Origin: Ditylenchus dipsaci
Lineage: Eukaryota > Nematoda > Chromadorea > Rhabditida > Anguinidae
Assembly: GCA_004194705.1 (NCBI GenBank)
Contig: SADC01000886.1
Location: 620,001 to 684,000 of the forward strand
Length of the DNA stretch: 64,000 nucleotides
Direction of reading: 5' to 3'
The position numbers were made by a program, and so were the translations under genes. Under the pieces are notes generated by a model. It did no database searches. It saw only the letters and a list, made by a program, of their open reading frames with translations, and was not told where the DNA came from. This document shows, piece after piece, positions 60,463 through 64,000 of this stretch. Each line of letters begins with the position of its first letter. The first letter of the stretch is position 1.

Positions 60463-62746
60463 TACCTATATAGAAAAAAAACTCATTTAACTGCAAACCT
60501 CTTTGTTAGGTATGTTCCGGGCACTTTTTTTGAAAAATTTTTGCACATGTCTCGAGTAACTTTTCACGGGGAGTATGGAAAAATTTTTTTAGCCTAACTT
60601 TTTTTTTCCAATTTTCAGGGCAAAAAAAATTTTTTTCTTTTAAATTTTTGAGGGTGTTCCGAAATTTTTCGGAGCTGAGCTGACCAAAGGGCAAATCTAC
60701 AGCATCTAAGCTATCGAACAAAAAAAATTTGGGTCGATATGATGAGCCAAAAAAGCTGTAGGTTGGATACAAGCGAGCAAATTGTGCGAAAAATGGTCTA
60801 AAATCATCCTAATTTTTTGGGGTGAAAATTGGGCGATTTTTCGAAACTTTCTTTTATATTTTTACATATGAAACTTAACGAAATTGGCAGATTTTATTGC
60901 AGGCTATCTCCGATAGCCCCTACCCAAATTTCAAGGGCTTCAAAACGGTAATAAATTTTGAAAATTGAGGTGTTGCCAACATTTAGAAAAATTGAGGTTT
61001 TCGCCAGAACACAGGATTTTTTTGCCAAATTTGGTCTGTGAATTGAGTTTGAAATAATCGTGGTTGGTCTCGGACGGATTTCAAAAAATATTGTTGTATT
61101 AATAAACTAATATTGCTATTGTATGTAAAATCGTACCAGGATTCGGGTTTGTTAAGACAAAATCGCGATTTCCCCTGCCAATATCCCGAAACCTGTGGTG
61201 GATACCACCTGACCAGGTGGATGTTCAGGTGGGCCAGCTGGAGACCAGCTGGATGGCCTAAAAATAAAAAACTTTTTAATTTTAAAAACAAACCATGCTT
61301 TCTTATGCAAAATCGTGCGGGAAATTGTGTTTCTCGAGACTAAATTCACGATTTCTCACACCAAAACCCCAAACCTGGGTAGGTAGCACCTGGCCAGGTG
61401 GGTATCCAGGTGGGTGGCCCTAAAAAATTTTTTTCTAAAAATAGAAACAAACCATGCCATCGTATTTAAAATGATGTGGGGAATTGCGTTTGTTAAGACA
61501 AATTTTACGATTTCTTACACCAAAACCCCAAAACCTGGGTAGGTAGCACCTGGCCAGGTGGGTATCTAGGTGGGTGGCCCTAAAAATTTTTTTTCAAAAA
61601 ATAGAAACAAACCATGCCGTCGTATTTAAAATCGTGTAGGGTATCGGGTTTGTTAAGACCGAATTCCCAATTTTCCCCAAACAAACCCCAAAATCTGGGT
61701 AGGTACACCTGGCCAAGTAGGTATCCAGGTGGATGGCCCTAAAAATAAAATAAAAAAAAAAGAAAACAAACCATGCCATGATATGTAAAATTGTGTCGGA
61801 ATTGGATTGGGTATGATATGCCACACTGGGTTAGATGTCTTGAAAATGGGTGTAATTTCCCAGGCTGGGTTAGATGTTCTGAAAGTTGGGATATACCCCA
61901 GCCTAAGTTAGATGTCCTGAAAATGGGCATGATATCCCGGGCTGGGCTGGATATCCTTGAAAACAGCATGAGATCCCGGGCTGGATTGGATGTCCTAAAA
62001 GTGGGCAGGAGATCCCGAGCTGGGTTGGATGTCCTGAAAATGGACATGAGATCCCGGCTGGGTTAGATGTCCTTGAAAACAGCATGAGATCCCGAGCTGG
62101 GTTGGATGTCCTGAAAGTGGGCATGAGATCCCGAACTGGTTGGATGTCCTGAAAATGGGCATGAGATCCCGGGCTGGGTTGGACGTCGTAAAAGTGGGCA
62201 TGAGATCCCGAACTGGGTTGGATGTCCTGAAAATGGGCATGAGATCCCGGGCTGGGTTGGACGTCGTAAAAGTGGGCATGAGATCCTGGACTGGGTTGGA
62301 TGTCTTGCAAATGGGCATAAGATCCCGAACTGGGTTGGATATCCTGAAAATGGGCATGAGATCCCAGATCCAACCCGGACTGGGTTGGATGTCCTGAAAA
62401 TAGACATGAAATCCCGGGCTCGGTTGCATGTCTTAAAAATATGCATATGATCCCAGGCTGAGTTAAATTTTTAAAGTCTCACTTCAAAATTGATGTTTGA
62501 TGTACCCACGTTATCTAAGAAACTTATAATGTTGTAAAAATGTGTTTAAAACAATATTCAAATAGTACGCGGTTAATTGTTCAATAAAAAGCTTTTTTTA
62601 TTGTAAAATTTTGGCCGCTTTAAGCGGCCATCTAGCACCAGTACGACGCGCGTAGCGCGTTTAAAATCCTACAAAGTTTTTAAGTTAAAATAAGTTGAAT
62701 TTTTTGTATTTTGTCAGAATATATATGCTCCTGGGCTCCCCTAGTT
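60463..62746. repeat. Helitron-like repeat, copy 2 (tandem)
   Basis: Tandem second copy, offset about 2.17 kb from the first, in the same order: unique 5' part, roughly 160-bp units (61270-61760), 39-bp array (61810-62460, about sixteen units against nine in copy 1), then ggccgctttaagcggcc and the ctcccctagtt terminus. The two copies are highly similar outside the arrays, so the duplication is young or homogenised. The 39-bp unit is a multiple of three and stays open in several frames on both strands; these are not genes. Confidence 0.75.
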
Positions 62747-62749
62747 TTT

Positions 62750-63545
62750 GAGTGAGAATTTTTTTTTCGTAAGAGCGAATTTTCGTAAGAAACTTTTTCG
62801 TAAGAGCGAATTTTCGTAAGAAAGTTTTTCGTAACAGCGAATTTTCGTAACAAGGTTTTTCGTAACGCGGTTTTCAGTAACATTAGTGATATGTTAAGTT
62901 GCTTTTTTCGCTTTTTGATCCTCCTTTGATGTTTCTTATAGCTTCTGTGATGTTTTGACCGAAAATAGTTAAGAAAAAAATGAAACAGTCAGAGGGTGGA
63001 ATCGAACCACTGGTGAAAAAAATTCATTGCATCAACTTACCTACTGCACCATACATGCCACTTATGGGAAATAGCTATGTGTAGTATATAATATATGAAT
63101 TCTAGCTCGGAGTTTTTCACCATGCTTCTGGGTATTTCTGCTGGTCTCCTAATGGATGAAAAATCTGGGGGTCAACTAATTATCAAAATTTTCAGTCATG
63201 TGACCTATGCTTACCAACTTTTGTGCTCATACAGTTAATATTCATATAATTAACTGTTCGAAGTGTCAAACAGTGACAGAAAGGCCAAAACAAATGAATC
63301 AGATGAAATCCTGAATTAGAAAAATTGATTAAAAGTGAAAAAAATTTCGATTATTTCCTTTTACGAAAGAAATTCGTTACGAAAATTCACTGTTACGAAA
63401 TAGTTTCTTACGAAAATTCGCTGTTACAAAAAAGTTTCTTACGAGTTTTCGCTGTTACGAAACTGTTTCTCACGGAAATGTTTCTTACGAAAGTTCGTTC
63501 TTACGAAAGTTCGCTCTTACGAAATTGTCTTCTTACGAAACATCC
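62750..63545. repeat. Minisatellite-armed foldback, unit ttttcgtaagagcgaa
   Basis: The left array at 62765-62885 has alternating ttttcgtaagagcgaattt and cgtaagaaagttt; the right array at 63358-63540 has the complement (ttacgaaaattcgctgtt). The 450-bp interior includes a tRNA-like sequence at 62990-63062. Confidence 0.85.
62990..63062 (-). repeat. tRNA-like sequence with box A and box B
   Basis: On the minus strand, tggcatgtatggtgcagtag (box A-like) is followed by about 30 nt and then tggttcgattccaccctctg (box B-like). Overall length is close to a tRNA, but acceptor ends pair poorly. Similar 3' ends at 31870 and 19950 suggest a common SINE/tRNA-pseudogene family. Confidence 0.5.
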
Positions 63546-64000
63546 TACAGCCGTTTACCACTCATTTTGTAGCTGAGAATCTTGGCTACAAAACGAGTGG
63601 CGAACTTTTGAAAAATGTTAAAAAAATCCATGGTAAAAACACAACGCCACAAATATTGCTTTTGAAATAAAACGAACGAACTTTTGACACGACCTAATAT
63701 GAGAAGTATATACTTAAAACCATCGCAATTTGAATTGTCGCAATTTGAAATGTCGCAAGCTGCTCCTGCCCAAATTTGCAAGGATTTTGATTTCGCGAGT
63801 CGTTTTTAAAAATCCTGCAATTTTCTGATTCACACCCGCGATATTTTGAAAATAGGGTGTTTTTTTGGCTGAGCCCAAAGTATCTTAGAAAAAATTTAAC
63901 TGAGCAAAAATTCATCTAACAATAAATTCAAATGAGAAACAATATGTCTTGGCAAGATTTGTTTCCGAAATAATTTTTTAGTATTTAAGTGTTTCTAGAA
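63541..64000. other. Right edge: diverged MITE and AT-rich sequence
   Basis: 63545-63665 is a diverged copy of the 16733-16979 family (tttaccactcattttgtagc and its inner complement gctacaaaacgagtggc). From 63700 to the edge I see no gene; a few tcgcaatttgaa units (63722-63760) form a short direct repeat. Confidence 0.45.

Noticed and set aside
61739..62447. Several overlapping open frames of 76-156 residues on both strands
   Set aside because: They are translations of the 39-bp tandem repeat, which is a multiple of three and free of stops in several frames.

Overview
This is a eukaryotic, animal window: intron-rich, AT-rich and unusually dense in transposons. I rebuilt several conserved animal genes by joining exons with GT-AG splice sites and checking reading phase across every junction. 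Small introns are about 45-70 nt, while a few giant introns (up to 6 kb) are packed with mobile elements. A downstream gene (NPRL3) opens with a 3' splice site just before its ATG, about 110 nt after the poly(A) signal of the gene upstream of it. That spacing is typical of SL trans-spliced operons, so a nematode is my best guess, with low confidence in the clade.

Layout. 0.5-12.4 kb (minus): NPRL3, 15 phase-consistent exons, 3' end cut by the window edge; its introns hold an RNase H/RS-domain gene remnant, a broken unknown gene and several foldback elements. 12.6-20.7 kb (minus): PDCL (phosducin-like), complete in 8 exons, with a 7-kb intron carrying a broken LINE. 22.1-25.4 kb: a 3.3-kb element with pogo/Tc1-type ends around a Ser-rich ORF and a GTPTHSP-heptad ORF. 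25.6-28.0 kb (minus): GIY-YIG nuclease end of an ANKLE1/LEM-3 gene. 28.8-30.8 kb (minus): exons weakly like the N-terminus of CTF18. 31.1-37.0 kb: piggyBac-like element, minisatellite-armed palindrome, a 2.2-kb nested palindrome and MITEs. 37.3-49.0 kb (minus): a G3BP/Rasputin gene with NTF2 and RGG parts but no RRM that I can find; its introns hold Harbinger and MULE transposons. 49.5-53.1 kb: another pogo/Tc1-type composite with a mariner-like remnant. 53.6-56.6 kb (plus): HSCB, with several single-base frame breaks. 57.5-57.8 kb (minus): the 3' half of an intron-containing histone H4-like gene. 58.3-62.7 kb: two tandem copies of a Helitron-like repeat rich in minisatellites. 62.8-63.5 kb: a last minisatellite-armed palindrome.

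The most striking feature is architectural. At least eight unrelated minisatellites (roughly 15-22-bp units) each occur as two arrays in inverted orientation, forming the arms of foldback elements. In one case a PIF/Harbinger transposase lies between the arms. Around these sit several families of near-palindromic MITEs with shared end motifs. The host genes are unrelated in function: TORC1 regulation (NPRL3), G-protein beta-gamma/CCT chaperoning (PDCL), DNA nuclease (ANKLE1), stress granules (G3BP), Fe-S assembly (HSCB) and chromatin (H4).
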